From: an uncultured Bacteroidaceae bacterium
GTDB lineage: Bacteria; Bacteroidota; Bacteroidia; Bacteroidales; Bacteroidaceae
Direction of reading: 5' to 3'
Length of the DNA: 64,000 nucleotides
Assembly (NCBI GenBank): GCA_905235525.1
Contig: CAJOLW010000010.1
Span: 116,037 to 180,036 of the forward strand
In this document: one piece after another, positions 26,798 to 36,124 of the stretch
How positions within the stretch are numbered: position 1 is the stretch's first letter
How the letters are laid out: each line of letters begins with the position of its first letter
Program-made: the position numbers and the translations under genes
Notes under the pieces: generated by a model
The model's input: the letters and a program-made list of their open reading frames with translations, nothing else
Database searches by the model: none
What the model was told of the DNA's origin: nothing

Positions 26798-26863
26798 TGC
26801 CGCATAAGATTTAATACGAAAATAAATCTAACTAAAAGATATCAACCAACCTAACAGATAAAA

Positions 26864-27538
26864 ATGAAATACATACGAACATTGACAATAACAACAGATG
26901 CAGAGATTCATCAGAATGAAATCCCGCTATTCCGTGGGGCTGTGATTAAAAGCCTTGGTGAGTCCCCTAATTTGTATTTTCACAATCATCTTGGTGATGA
27001 TAAGTACAGGTATGCCTATCCACTTATACAATATAAGCGTTTGGGAGGAAAGGCAGCCATTGTATGCGTTGAAGAAGCAGTAGATCTAATTGGTCAGTTT
27101 TTGACAGAGGTAAACGGTGTGCTGACTATCGGTAACCGCCAGGTAACTTGTAATACAAGTCGCATACAGCCAGCGAAAATCCTCGTCCAAACTTGGGAAG
27201 ATTCATTTATGTATCACATAAGCCGTTGGTTGCCCCTCAATTCAAAAAACTATCAACTCTATAAGAATATTGATGGTATGGTCGAAAAGATTACTTTCCT
27301 TGAGAACATCTTGAAAGCCAATATGCTCTCGATGTTGAAGGGGCTGGACATCCATCTGGAAAAGGAATTGGTGCTAAAAATCACAGAACTCAGTGACCCT
27401 TACCTATTATATAATAAAGGTGTAAAAATGATGGCCTTTAATGCTGACTTCAAATGCAACCTGTCCATTCCGAACAATGTGGGAATAGGCAAGAATGCCA
27501 GCATCGGGTGCGGAATTTTGTCAATAATAACAAACTAA
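26864..27538 (+). CDS. cas6: CRISPR-associated endoribonuclease Cas6
   Basis: A 224-residue RAMP-fold endonuclease that cuts the CRISPR precursor RNA in each repeat. The segment LYFHNHLGDDKYRYAYPLIQYKRL (about 37-60) is characteristic of this Bacteroidetes Cas6 type; His40 and His42 are candidates for the catalytic residue. The C-terminus has the glycine-rich loop GIGKNASIGCGI, usual in Cas6. It is the first gene of the operon. The expected cut would leave the 8-base handle ATTAAGAC on each crRNA, just after the TATTC-CATCA-GAATA stem of the repeat. Confidence 0.85.
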   Translation: MKYIRTLTITTDAEIHQNEIPLFRGAVIKSLGESPNLYFHNHLGDDKYRYAYPLIQYKRLGGKAAIVCVEEAVDLIGQFLTEVNGVLTIGNRQVTCNTSRIQPAKILVQTWEDSFMYHISRWLPLNSKNYQLYKNIDGMVEKITFLENILKANMLSMLKGLDIHLEKELVLKITELSDPYLLYNKGVKMMAFNADFKCNLSIPNNVGIGKNASIGCGILSIITN

Positions 27539-27549
27539 AATATGAGATT

Positions 27550-28992
27550 ATGAGTAAGTATCTTTATGGAGCTGCCGTACAAGGTATCCAGGACTTCATT
27601 TTCAAGACCAATGAACTGAGGCATATTGTTGGTGCCAGCGAATTGGTGGAGCAGATTTGTACATCTGCCTTCGATGAATTTGCAAAGAATGGAGAATCTG
27701 TGGTACGTGCAGCAGGAAACATCAAATTTATTTTTGATAATGAGGAGGACTGTAGAAAGGCGGTTTGTGAATTTCCAAAGAAGGTGATGATCATGGCTCC
27801 TGGTGTTACCATTAGCCAAGCAGTAATACCGCTTGGTGATGATTTCGGTAAAGCTATTGACCAGATTGAGTCATTGCTGAAAGTGCAACGCAACAAGCCT
27901 CAGCGTAGCGTAACCTGTGGATTGATGGGCATCAAAAGAGCCAACAACACGGGACTTCCTGTAGTTAAGGTAACTAACAAGGAAAAATATAAAGATGAAC
28001 CTACGGTACAGAAAGAGTGCTATACAGATACTAAAGGACTTTGTACAAAGAGCTTTGGTATTCTAAATTTATCGAAAGATACTGTAGCCTACGACATAAA
28101 TGACATTACTGGGAAAAATGACTGGATAGCCATTGTCCATGCTGACGGCAATGGCTTGGGGAAAGTTGTCCAAAAAATCGGGAAGAACAAAGATGTCTTT
28201 AGCCGATTCTCTCAGCAATTAGACATTGCTACCAAAGAAGCTGCTCAAATAGCCTATAGTAAAGTTGAGGGAGAGTTTAAGCCCAAGAAAGTGATACCCA
28301 TCCGACCTGTTGTTGGAGACGATATGACCGTTATCATTCGTGGTGATTTGGCTGTTGCATATACCAATGCTTTTATCAAGGCATTTGAAGAGAAAACAAA
28401 GGAACATCTGGGCGATATTCTCAGAGGGCAATCTGTATTTGCAGAAGGTGATGATTTCTTAACAGCCTGTGCTGGTATTGCTTTTGTTAAGTCTTCCTAT
28501 CCTTTCTATTATGGTTATCAGTTGGCAGAGGAATTATGTGGTTACGCTAAGAAGGATACGAAGGCTATACATGATGCCAACTCAAACCATCTTCCTCCTT
28601 CATGCATCTTGTTCCATAAGGTACAGGATAGTTTCATCGTAAGTTATGAGGATATTATCAAGAGAGAACTTACTGCTAATAGTGGTCTGTCGTTCAAAGC
28701 CGGCCCTTACTATACAATCCCTCAAAATGGGAAGAATACCATTGATGACCTTTTTGAGACCAGCAGATTACTCAATATCAATAGTGGTGACGGTATTAAA
28801 TCAGGATTGAGAAATTGGATTTCACTTCGCATAGAAAATAAGAGCAAGGCAGATTTACGTAAAGAAAGAATGCTTCAGATATTCTCAAAACCGTCTATTA
28901 TTGAAAAGTTGACCCGTGAGACAGACAATCGATGTATGGCATTTGATGTTCTGGCTTATAACACTATCATGAATCAGCAAACAAAAGATTGA
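27550..28992 (+). CDS. cas10: Cas10-type large subunit lacking the HD nuclease domain
   Basis: A 480-residue type III signature protein. It starts directly at the first palm domain (YLYGAAVQGIQDFIF ... VGASELVEQI, residues 4-36) with no N-terminal HD domain, so the DNase activity of larger Cas10 proteins is absent. The second palm has IAIVHADGNGLGK (D199) and the cyclase motif VVGDD (254-258), where GGDD is usual; both aspartates are kept. Synthesis of cyclic oligoadenylate is thus plausible and fits the CARF protein downstream. The D2-type helical part (LTACAGIAFVKSSYPF) follows. The start at 27550 is used because upstream codons overlap cas6 out of frame. Confidence 0.9.
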   Translation: MSKYLYGAAVQGIQDFIFKTNELRHIVGASELVEQICTSAFDEFAKNGESVVRAAGNIKFIFDNEEDCRKAVCEFPKKVMIMAPGVTISQAVIPLGDDFGKAIDQIESLLKVQRNKPQRSVTCGLMGIKRANNTGLPVVKVTNKEKYKDEPTVQKECYTDTKGLCTKSFGILNLSKDTVAYDINDITGKNDWIAIVHADGNGLGKVVQKIGKNKDVFSRFSQQLDIATKEAAQIAYSKVEGEFKPKKVIPIRPVVGDDMTVIIRGDLAVAYTNAFIKAFEEKTKEHLGDILRGQSVFAEGDDFLTACAGIAFVKSSYPFYYGYQLAEELCGYAKKDTKAIHDANSNHLPPSCILFHKVQDSFIVSYEDIIKRELTANSGLSFKAGPYYTIPQNGKNTIDDLFETSRLLNINSGDGIKSGLRNWISLRIENKSKADLRKERMLQIFSKPSIIEKLTRETDNRCMAFDVLAYNTIMNQQTKD

Positions 28993-28996
28993 AAAT

Positions 28997-29539
28997 ATGA
29001 GAACTATCAAATACGAAATAGAGTTTTTCTCTAATTGGCACTGCGGCTCAGGATTGGCAGCAGGTGCTGATGTTGATGCATTGGTCATAAAAGACAAGAA
29101 TGGATTGCCATATATACCAGGTCGTACCATCAAAGGACTCCTTCGAGAAGCAGCAGAAACTCTTATTGGTGACTTAGAAACAATCAATTTAATTTTTGGC
29201 ATTTCGGGCAATGATGAAAATCATACAATGGGAACTTCATTCTTCAGCAATGTGGTTCTCTCTGAAGATGAGCGCAAATACGTGTTGGAGCAAAAACTTC
29301 AGTCTTATCTGTTTGAAACATTTGCTTCGACAAGAATTGACGAAAATGGAATCGCACAAGACCATTCATTAAGAAAAATCCAAACTGTAGTTCCTTGTAA
29401 GTTAGAAGGCGAAATACTGAACGTGCCAGAGGGTACTATCCCCATGATTGAAGAAGCGATGTGTTTTATCAAGCGATTGGGGACAGGTCGGAACCGTGGT
29501 TATGGACGTTGTAAAATAACTATTAAAAAGGAGGCTTGA
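28997..29539 (+). CDS. Csm3-like RAMP (Cas7 group) backbone subunit
   Basis: A 180-residue single RAMP protein. Its early part (SGLAAGADVDALVIKDKNG then LPYIPGRTIKGLLRE) is the Csm3/Cmr4 type, with Asp27 in the position of the aspartate that cleaves target RNA in Csm3. The C-terminus has the glycine-rich loop GTGRNRGYGRC. It would form the crRNA-binding filament of the effector complex. It lies 4 bases after cas10 and 1 base before the Csx10-like gene. Confidence 0.87.
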   Translation: MRTIKYEIEFFSNWHCGSGLAAGADVDALVIKDKNGLPYIPGRTIKGLLREAAETLIGDLETINLIFGISGNDENHTMGTSFFSNVVLSEDERKYVLEQKLQSYLFETFASTRIDENGIAQDHSLRKIQTVVPCKLEGEILNVPEGTIPMIEEAMCFIKRLGTGRNRGYGRCKITIKKEA

Positions 29540-29540
29540 T

Positions 29541-30980
29541 ATGACAAAGACTTTGAAATTCAAATGTACGCTTGAGTCTGACATCGTATTAAGTCAGGCA
29601 TCAAGCAGTGAAGGCAATCAAAAAACGCTTGACTTCATTCCTGGGAATAATTTCCTTGGCATAGTTGCGAGTGAATTATATGCTGATGGTTCAGCCGAGT
29701 CCCTCGAAATGTTCCATTCAAGTAAAGTACGGTTTGGCGATGCCCATCCATCTGTTAATGGCATTAGAGGGCTGAAGGTTCCAGCCTCAATGTATTACCC
29801 TAAACTTAGTTCTGCTCGCAAAGAATGCTATATCCACCATCTTATAGATTATGATGCAGTTGGAATCAAAGACAAACAACTCAAACAGTGCCGTGAAGGT
29901 TTCTACTCATTCAATGCGTCAAAGGGTATATTTGTTGATATACAGAAGAACTTCACCATCAAATCGGCTTACGACAGTCAGAAGCGTCGGAGCAAGGATC
30001 ACCAGATGTTTGGTTATGAGACATTGTCCAAAGGTCTTGTCATGTACTTTGAAGTGGAGTCTGAATTATCGGATGAGGCGAATCAGACTATCATTAACGC
30101 CATCTGTGGTAAGAAGCATATTGGACGTTCACGCTCAGCTGAATTTGGACTGGTCAATATTGAGCAGTCTGATTATAAAGAGATGGTTTCGTCAGGACTT
30201 GACTTAGCAACTGATTATATAACGATATATGCTGATGGGCGTCTGATATTCTTTGATGAAAACGGTGAGTCCACTTACCAACCGACTGCTGATGACCTTG
30301 GTGTGGCTGGTGGTGCGATTGATTGGGCAAGGAGCCAGATTCGTACCTTCCAATATGCACCTTGGAATGGTAAGCGCCACACCTATGACACAGAACGCTG
30401 CGGCATAGAGAAAGGCAGTGTGTTTGTGATTAAACCAAATGCTGCTGCTTGTCCTAAACAAAGTCAATACGTAGGATGGTACAATAACGAAGGTTTTGGC
30501 AAGGTTATTTATAATCCTGCTTTCCTTAAAGGCTGTCCGAATGAGCCGGGGAAAGCCTTGTTTACATTAGAGGATAGCAAAGATGAAAGAAAAGTTGTTT
30601 CCAAGGAAGAGAAACCGGCATCACCGTTGATTGATTTCCTGTTGAATAAACAAAGATTAATGGAATGCAATCAGACCGTATATGAGATTGTACAGGATGC
30701 TGTAGCGCAACTTGAACCCTATTTCCGCAAAGGCTCATTCGCTTCTCAGTGGGGCTCCATTCGGAATATCGCTATGATAAGCCCTGACAGTCGTGTGTTG
30801 ATTTCCTATATCGACTCATATCTGTCACATGGAATAGCCAAAGACAAATGGGAAGAACGAGGAAGAAAAAAGCGTCTTGATGACTTCATGAGAGCCAATG
30901 AAGACAAGGATTTACAAAGTATAATGATTAACTTGGCATCTGAGATGGCTAAGAAATGTAAAGCAAGAGAGGAGAATTGA
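29541..30980 (+). CDS. csx10: Csx10-like RAMP protein (Cas5-type subunit)
   Basis: A 479-residue RAMP protein. The N-terminal CTLESDIVLSQASSSEG followed by LDFIPGNNFLGIVASELY matches the Csx10 pattern of type III-D systems, in which it takes the place of Csm4/Cmr3 and holds the 5' handle of the crRNA. Residues of about 140-240 keep a second RAMP-like part with HIGRSRSAEFGLVNI as a glycine-rich loop. The charged C-terminal 120 residues have no clear match. Tight linkage on both sides supports its role in the effector complex; the exact subfamily is less certain. Confidence 0.72.
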   Translation: MTKTLKFKCTLESDIVLSQASSSEGNQKTLDFIPGNNFLGIVASELYADGSAESLEMFHSSKVRFGDAHPSVNGIRGLKVPASMYYPKLSSARKECYIHHLIDYDAVGIKDKQLKQCREGFYSFNASKGIFVDIQKNFTIKSAYDSQKRRSKDHQMFGYETLSKGLVMYFEVESELSDEANQTIINAICGKKHIGRSRSAEFGLVNIEQSDYKEMVSSGLDLATDYITIYADGRLIFFDENGESTYQPTADDLGVAGGAIDWARSQIRTFQYAPWNGKRHTYDTERCGIEKGSVFVIKPNAAACPKQSQYVGWYNNEGFGKVIYNPAFLKGCPNEPGKALFTLEDSKDERKVVSKEEKPASPLIDFLLNKQRLMECNQTVYEIVQDAVAQLEPYFRKGSFASQWGSIRNIAMISPDSRVLISYIDSYLSHGIAKDKWEERGRKKRLDDFMRANEDKDLQSIMINLASEMAKKCKAREEN

Positions 30981-30982
30981 CA

Positions 30983-32359
30983 ATGGACAATAAATATCGT
31001 TTTCTGGCCAGAATCATTATCGAGGCCAAGTCGCCACTAAACATTGGCAGCGGCAATAAAGGTATTAAGACAGATTCGCTTGTATTGAGAGATGTCAATG
31101 GACTTCCGTTCATCCCTGGCACAACGATTGCCGGATTGTTGCGGCATACCTTAGGCAAAGACGAAGAAAAATTGATGGGTAGTCAAGAAATGGGCTCTCC
31201 GCTCATCATTACAGAGGCCAAAATGCTTGACAGCGATGGCACAGTTCTTGATGGCATACTCTCTCAGGAAAAACTCAACAGCGAGTTCCTGCAGCATTTC
31301 CGACAATTACCCATTCGCCAACATGCCAAAATCGGGCATCGCGGGGCAACCGTAAAAGGAGGAAAATTCGATGAGGAAATTGTGCTCAAGGGCACCCGTT
31401 TCTGTTTTGAGATGGAGATGTTGTCCGCAGGTGCTGATGATACGGACTTTAAGCGTTTACTGAACGTTCTGATATCCGACACTTTCCGTATCGGTTCTGG
31501 CAGCCGTTCCGGTTTTGGTGAGATTGAAGTTGTAGGACATCAGTGTCAGTACAAGACAGTTGACTTGACAAACGATGAACAGAGAGAATGGTATTTGAAA
31601 AAGACATCATCCCTATACGAAAAATGGAACGGTGCTGAAGTCTTGACACTTCAGCCAACCAAAACGCAAGAATGGACTACATACGAGTTGGAACTAAAAC
31701 CTGTTGATTTCCTTCTGTTTGGTTCTGGTTTTGGCAACGACATGGCAGACATGACTTTTGTCAGAGAAACATTCATAGATTGGTCTGGAGAACGTGCTCA
31801 GATAGTGGATGGCAAACGTGTTTTGCTTATTCCTGCCTCATCGGTCAAAGGTGCCTTATCCCATCGTTTGGCATTCCATTATAATAGGCTGACAGGAAAG
31901 TTCGTTGACAAACTGCAAGACGGAGAATGCATAGACGATTACGTCGGCAAGAATAATGCAGCCGTAAAAGCTGTATTTGGCTCCGAAGGAGACTTGGTTG
32001 ATGGAAAGATGAAGCATAAGCAGCGCGGTTGTGTGCTTATATCAGACATCATTAAGGAAGCAGTGTTGCCTACCAAGGTTCTTAACCACGTTTCGATTGA
32101 CCGTTTTACAGGTGGTGCAATTGATGGAGCACTATTCAATGAAGAGACATTATATGCCAAAGGATACACTTTCTGTCTGAAACTAATGGTTGAGACTACT
32201 GCATTCGACGGTAATTACACTATAAGAATTGCCTTTGAAGAGGCCTTGAAAGATCTCTGTTCTGGCATGCTTCCTCTTGGTGGTGGTGTTAACCGTGGTA
32301 ATGGATGTTTTGAAGGAATTGTTAAACGAAATGAAGAAGTGATTTATGAAAACAATTAA
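30983..32359 (+). CDS. Fused double RAMP (Cas7-Cas7) subunit
   Basis: A 458-residue protein with two Csm3-like RAMP domains in tandem. The first (about 1-200) has LNIGSGNKGIKTDSLVLRDV and LPFIPGTTIAGLLRH, with an aspartate near residue 31 in the RNA-cleavage position, and ends GSGSRSGFGEIEV. The second (about 225-455) has LLIPASSVKGALSHRLAFHY and ends GGGVNRGNGCFEG. Fusions of this type are usual in III-D/III-E lineages and reduce the number of separate backbone genes. The start ATG at 30983 is preferred over a TTG at 30977. Confidence 0.85.
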   Translation: MDNKYRFLARIIIEAKSPLNIGSGNKGIKTDSLVLRDVNGLPFIPGTTIAGLLRHTLGKDEEKLMGSQEMGSPLIITEAKMLDSDGTVLDGILSQEKLNSEFLQHFRQLPIRQHAKIGHRGATVKGGKFDEEIVLKGTRFCFEMEMLSAGADDTDFKRLLNVLISDTFRIGSGSRSGFGEIEVVGHQCQYKTVDLTNDEQREWYLKKTSSLYEKWNGAEVLTLQPTKTQEWTTYELELKPVDFLLFGSGFGNDMADMTFVRETFIDWSGERAQIVDGKRVLLIPASSVKGALSHRLAFHYNRLTGKFVDKLQDGECIDDYVGKNNAAVKAVFGSEGDLVDGKMKHKQRGCVLISDIIKEAVLPTKVLNHVSIDRFTGGAIDGALFNEETLYAKGYTFCLKLMVETTAFDGNYTIRIAFEEALKDLCSGMLPLGGGVNRGNGCFEGIVKRNEEVIYENN

Positions 32360-32747
32360 TATCAAAAATGGTGAGGGTTATCTTTGGTGGAGTGACCAAC
32401 AGTCTCCCAAGGTCTATCAGAAAGAACAGATTGACATTTGTTTAGACGAGACTAAGAATCCTTTTGTCGTAGAAGGACAACTGTATGACAAAGAGTGCGG
32501 CAAGTCGTATAGTATCAAATATGTCGACGGGCAATACCTTATTAATATATTTAAGGTGGAAGAGCAGGATTTTAATAATCCTGACAACGACCAAAAAGCC
32601 TTCCTTTCAAACAGGATGGGTGACCGTTGGCTGCAGTTCCTGCGCTACTGGGAAGAGATAAAAGATGAGAACTGTATGAATTTACCTGTGCTTACATTCA
32701 CCAAAGATGTATTTGTTGGATTTAAAGAAAAGGAGGAAACATTATGA
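32346..32747 (+). CDS. TIGR04423-like type III CRISPR-associated protein
   Basis: A 133-residue protein without recognisable motifs of enzymes. The start KTINIKNGEGYLWWSDQQSPKVY resembles the TIGR04423 family, found only in type III loci that also have TIGR03986. It overlaps the double RAMP gene by 14 bases and the next gene by 4, so it is translated together with complex subunits. No Csm2/Cmr5-type small subunit is seen elsewhere in the operon; this protein could fill that place, but that is only inference. Confidence 0.7.
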   Translation: MKTINIKNGEGYLWWSDQQSPKVYQKEQIDICLDETKNPFVVEGQLYDKECGKSYSIKYVDGQYLINIFKVEEQDFNNPDNDQKAFLSNRMGDRWLQFLRYWEEIKDENCMNLPVLTFTKDVFVGFKEKEETL

Positions 32748-34753
32748 TAAGAGCGCCATTTAATTTCGTTCCATTGGCAGATAAAGTTGTTTTTCCCCAG
32801 TGGGGCAATTTGATATTTCAAGACATTCCTTTTTCCGATGGAGTAAGTGGAGAATTTTGTGTGAACATAAAAGCACAAACCCCTATTTTTGTAAGAAATG
32901 GCTATGTCAGGGACAAGGACGGCAATGTGGACAAAAACTCGGACGATTTCAAGTCGTTTAGCAAAATGCCTGATGGCGTATATTATATTCCTGCAACATC
33001 AATTAAAGGAGAGTTGCGGCATCTGTTGGAAATTCTGTCATTTAGTAAAATGCAACGTATAGACAACAAACGCTATAGCATTCGGGATGTAAACAACCGA
33101 GAATATTGCGATTCAATGTCATACGAATCTATTCATTGTGGCTGGATGTCGTTGAAAGCCAATGGAGAAATTGAAATTGCAGATCATGGGATTCCGTATA
33201 GGATTTCTCACAAAACAATTGACGAACAGTTAAATGCAGATTTCTGTTCTCTATTCGGAGAAGGTGCTAAGATTAATGATGCTAATAGAACAGCAGAATT
33301 CAAATACAGAAAATGCCATTCTGATGTTCACTCTACTGTATATCGCTTTAGTGATTATAAATTATATCCTAATAGTACTGCTGTAGACAAAAGGATAGGC
33401 GTTCATTTCGACTCTAATGGCTCTATAAAAGGTCGTATCGTGTTTACTGGTCAGCCAGGAAATAGGAAAGAAAGAAGAAATGGAATTTCTGCTTCAGGTA
33501 AATTCTTTGAGTTTGTTTTCCAAGAAACAGAAAAGCCAAGAATGTTTAAATTCGACACAGAGAGTGAATTGTTTAAGGATTTTGTATTCATTTACAAGGA
33601 CTCAACCGACTGGAAATATTGGAGAAAGAAAGCACAAGAGCAAGGTCTGAGAATTCCCGTGTTCTTTAAAGTGGAGAATGATAATATCCATTCCTTAGGT
33701 TTGTCATATCTGTACAAACTCCCTTACGATAAACGCGTCAAGAATTATTTGAGAGAACAACATACAAAAAGCGATTTTGATCTTTCAGAATGTATTTTCG
33801 GAGAAACTACGCCAAGCAATTCCCTTAGGGGAAGAGTGCAGATTTCCAATGCTTTGTGTAAGGAGGAATATCCTTTTGAAATTTCTGGTGGTATATCACC
33901 ATATATGGGAAGTCCAAAGCCTTCATATTATCCAATTTATCTTGAACAGCAAGGGGCTAATGGATTCCTTGATGACAAGGCAAAGTTCTCTACAATGATG
34001 GATAAGAACGGCAAGTTAAGAGGTTGGAAGGTTTATCCTGCCCGTTTGAAACACCAAACGCTATTTGACGTGGACGATAACCAAAGAGAAAACACCAACC
34101 CGTCTATGCCTTTAGGGGCGGGAAGCGAGTTCGTCTTTCATGTTAGATTCCATAACTTAAGACCAATAGAACTTGGAGCCATCCTCTATGCTACATTATT
34201 GCAAAAACAAAGTTGCCATTCTTTGGGATTTGCCAAGCCTTTTGGCTATGGAGTTTGCAAGTATGATATCCTTGAGGTCAAGGGTTTTGAGAGGAATCGG
34301 ATAGAGGAATATATCAAGACTTTTGTTGATTACATGGAGAGTCAAGTACCGAACTATTCGAAGAGTCCACAAATGAAGGAACTTTTCCTGATGCTCAATC
34401 CCAACCAAACAGACAGACTCAAGAAGGGTAGAGAATTGGAGTATATGGAATTGGACGAGTTTGTGAAATGTAAGCAACACACGCCAAAGAAAAGTAAAAA
34501 TGGAGAGTTTCTTCCTTTATATTCTGAATTACTGAATCCTGTTGAACAAAAATCGTTGAAAAGTTTACAAGGTGTTGCTGTGGTAACCTTCTTCTCTGGA
34601 AGTATAAAAAAGGCTAAACTTCAGGACAGCAAAGATCTTAGTGTAAAACCTTTGGATATGAACAACAAAAAAGACAAGTTGAAAACTGGCGACATCATTG
34701 AAGTCGAGATTATAAAGAATGGGAAGGAACTTAGATATTTAAGGAAGAAGTAA
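32744..34753 (+). CDS. TIGR03986-like large RAMP protein
   Basis: A 669-residue RAMP-superfamily protein. The start (IRAPFNFVPLADKVVFPQW then DIPFSDGVSG) and the RAMP core (FCVNIKAQTPIFVRNGYV and YIPATSIKGELRHLLEI, about 40-95) match TIGR03986. Residues of about 440-520 hold a second conserved part (MPLGAGSEFVFHVRFHNL and HSLGFAKPFGYGVCKYDI). The C-terminal 90 residues, with KTGDIIEVEIIKNGKE, look like a small OB-type beta domain. It is probably the large backbone or capping subunit (Csm5/Cmr1-like position), as judged by its place and size. Confidence 0.82.
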   Translation: MIRAPFNFVPLADKVVFPQWGNLIFQDIPFSDGVSGEFCVNIKAQTPIFVRNGYVRDKDGNVDKNSDDFKSFSKMPDGVYYIPATSIKGELRHLLEILSFSKMQRIDNKRYSIRDVNNREYCDSMSYESIHCGWMSLKANGEIEIADHGIPYRISHKTIDEQLNADFCSLFGEGAKINDANRTAEFKYRKCHSDVHSTVYRFSDYKLYPNSTAVDKRIGVHFDSNGSIKGRIVFTGQPGNRKERRNGISASGKFFEFVFQETEKPRMFKFDTESELFKDFVFIYKDSTDWKYWRKKAQEQGLRIPVFFKVENDNIHSLGLSYLYKLPYDKRVKNYLREQHTKSDFDLSECIFGETTPSNSLRGRVQISNALCKEEYPFEISGGISPYMGSPKPSYYPIYLEQQGANGFLDDKAKFSTMMDKNGKLRGWKVYPARLKHQTLFDVDDNQRENTNPSMPLGAGSEFVFHVRFHNLRPIELGAILYATLLQKQSCHSLGFAKPFGYGVCKYDILEVKGFERNRIEEYIKTFVDYMESQVPNYSKSPQMKELFLMLNPNQTDRLKKGRELEYMELDEFVKCKQHTPKKSKNGEFLPLYSELLNPVEQKSLKSLQGVAVVTFFSGSIKKAKLQDSKDLSVKPLDMNNKKDKLKTGDIIEVEIIKNGKELRYLRKK

Positions 34754-34757
34754 ACTT

Positions 34758-36116
34758 ATGGCAAGAAAAGTTTTTATATCTGTGCTTGGAGCCTCTTTCT
34801 ATGAGAAGAGCAGATATGGTAAGTCTGAGACAGGGTTTGTGTCCAACGAGACCCGTTTCGTGCAGCAGGCAACATTGGAGTATCTGAAAGCGAATGAATG
34901 GAACGAAAATGATATTGCTTACATTCTGATAACTGACAAAGCGAAAACGGACAACTGGGATAAAACCGTCACAAAAAGAAGGCACTACATAAGAGGTGAG
35001 GAAGATTACGTGGGACTGGAAAAAGTCATTGAGGACATGCATCTTCCTTTCCCTACAATACCTGTGCCTATCCAAGATGGCAACAACGAAGATGAAATGT
35101 GGAGCATTTTCCAAGAACTTTACAAGAATCTGAAAGATGGTGATTTGCTATATTTCGACCTGACCCATAGTTTCCGCTACATCCCCATGCTGGTGCTCGT
35201 GTTGGGCAACTACGCCAAATTTCTGAAACACACGAAAGTGTGCAGTATTACCTATGGCAATTACGAAGTGGGCAGACTACGCGAAGATCGGATTTCACCC
35301 ATCATCGACCTGTTGCCACTTACTATGCTTCAAGACTGGACTTTCGCCGCTGCTGATCTAATCCGCAACGGTAACATCCAACGGTTACAAGAACTCACCA
35401 AAGAGCAAGCCTTACCACCCATGTTAAGGGCAAGGGGGAAGAGAAACATAGATCGACTTGCTGTGGAACAGCCTTTGTCACGCTATGTGGAAGCATTGCA
35501 GAACATGCTGACTGACATGAAATTGTGTCTTGGACCTAACATCCTGAATGGCCAATCGGTGAATGCCATCAATGACCAATATGAAAATGTAGTCAACCAC
35601 TATTCCGACATTGTTGCTCCTGTTCGTCCCATCATCGACACCATTCAGGACACTTTCAATTCATTCAAGAGAACTACTGAATTTGACCCTGTCGAAATTC
35701 AGAATGGCTGTGAGGCAGCCAAATGGTGCTATGACCATCAGCTCTATCAGCAGGCAATCACTATTCTTGACGAGAACATTACCACAGATTTTTGTCAGCG
35801 TCTTGGCACAGATGAACGAATCTACGAACAACGCAAAGCTTCAAATGCATTATTACGTTGGGGATGCTATCGAGAGAAGGACTGGGAGGACGACAAATTG
35901 CATGACATTAGAGAAAAAGTACAGGTTGCAGCATCAAGTCCTGCTGTTCAAGATTTTATTAAACTGATGCGATGGGATGTGGTTTGGTTTCATAATGACT
36001 GTAGAAATAAGTACAATCATGCTTCTATGATTCAAGGAGAAGAAGGGATGCTAACTCCGGCTGATATTGAGGAACTTGGCAGGAAGATAAAGAAAATTAT
36101 CAATTATTATAGATAG
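34758..36116 (+). CDS. CARF-HEPN ribonuclease, Csx1/Csx2 (TIGR02221) type
   Basis: A 452-residue ancillary effector. The N-terminal CARF domain (1-190) begins VFISVLGASFYEKS and contains the D-x-T-H-S-F-R motif FDLTHSFR at 133-140, the hallmark of the Csx2/DxTHG family. The C-terminal domain has the HEPN motif R-x4-H at Arg416-His421 (RNKYNH). In studied systems such proteins are switched on by cyclic oligoadenylate made by Cas10 and then cut RNA without specificity. This fits the intact aspartates of the VGDD motif in the cas10 product here. Confidence 0.88.
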   Translation: MARKVFISVLGASFYEKSRYGKSETGFVSNETRFVQQATLEYLKANEWNENDIAYILITDKAKTDNWDKTVTKRRHYIRGEEDYVGLEKVIEDMHLPFPTIPVPIQDGNNEDEMWSIFQELYKNLKDGDLLYFDLTHSFRYIPMLVLVLGNYAKFLKHTKVCSITYGNYEVGRLREDRISPIIDLLPLTMLQDWTFAAADLIRNGNIQRLQELTKEQALPPMLRARGKRNIDRLAVEQPLSRYVEALQNMLTDMKLCLGPNILNGQSVNAINDQYENVVNHYSDIVAPVRPIIDTIQDTFNSFKRTTEFDPVEIQNGCEAAKWCYDHQLYQQAITILDENITTDFCQRLGTDERIYEQRKASNALLRWGCYREKDWEDDKLHDIREKVQVAASSPAVQDFIKLMRWDVVWFHNDCRNKYNHASMIQGEEGMLTPADIEELGRKIKKIINYYR

Positions 36117-36124
36117 TGCACATA

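Noticed and set aside
27454..27549. Longer start for cas10 inside cas6
   Set aside because: The extra residues are cas6 read out of frame; MSKYLYGAAVQG at 27550 is the natural start of the first palm domain.
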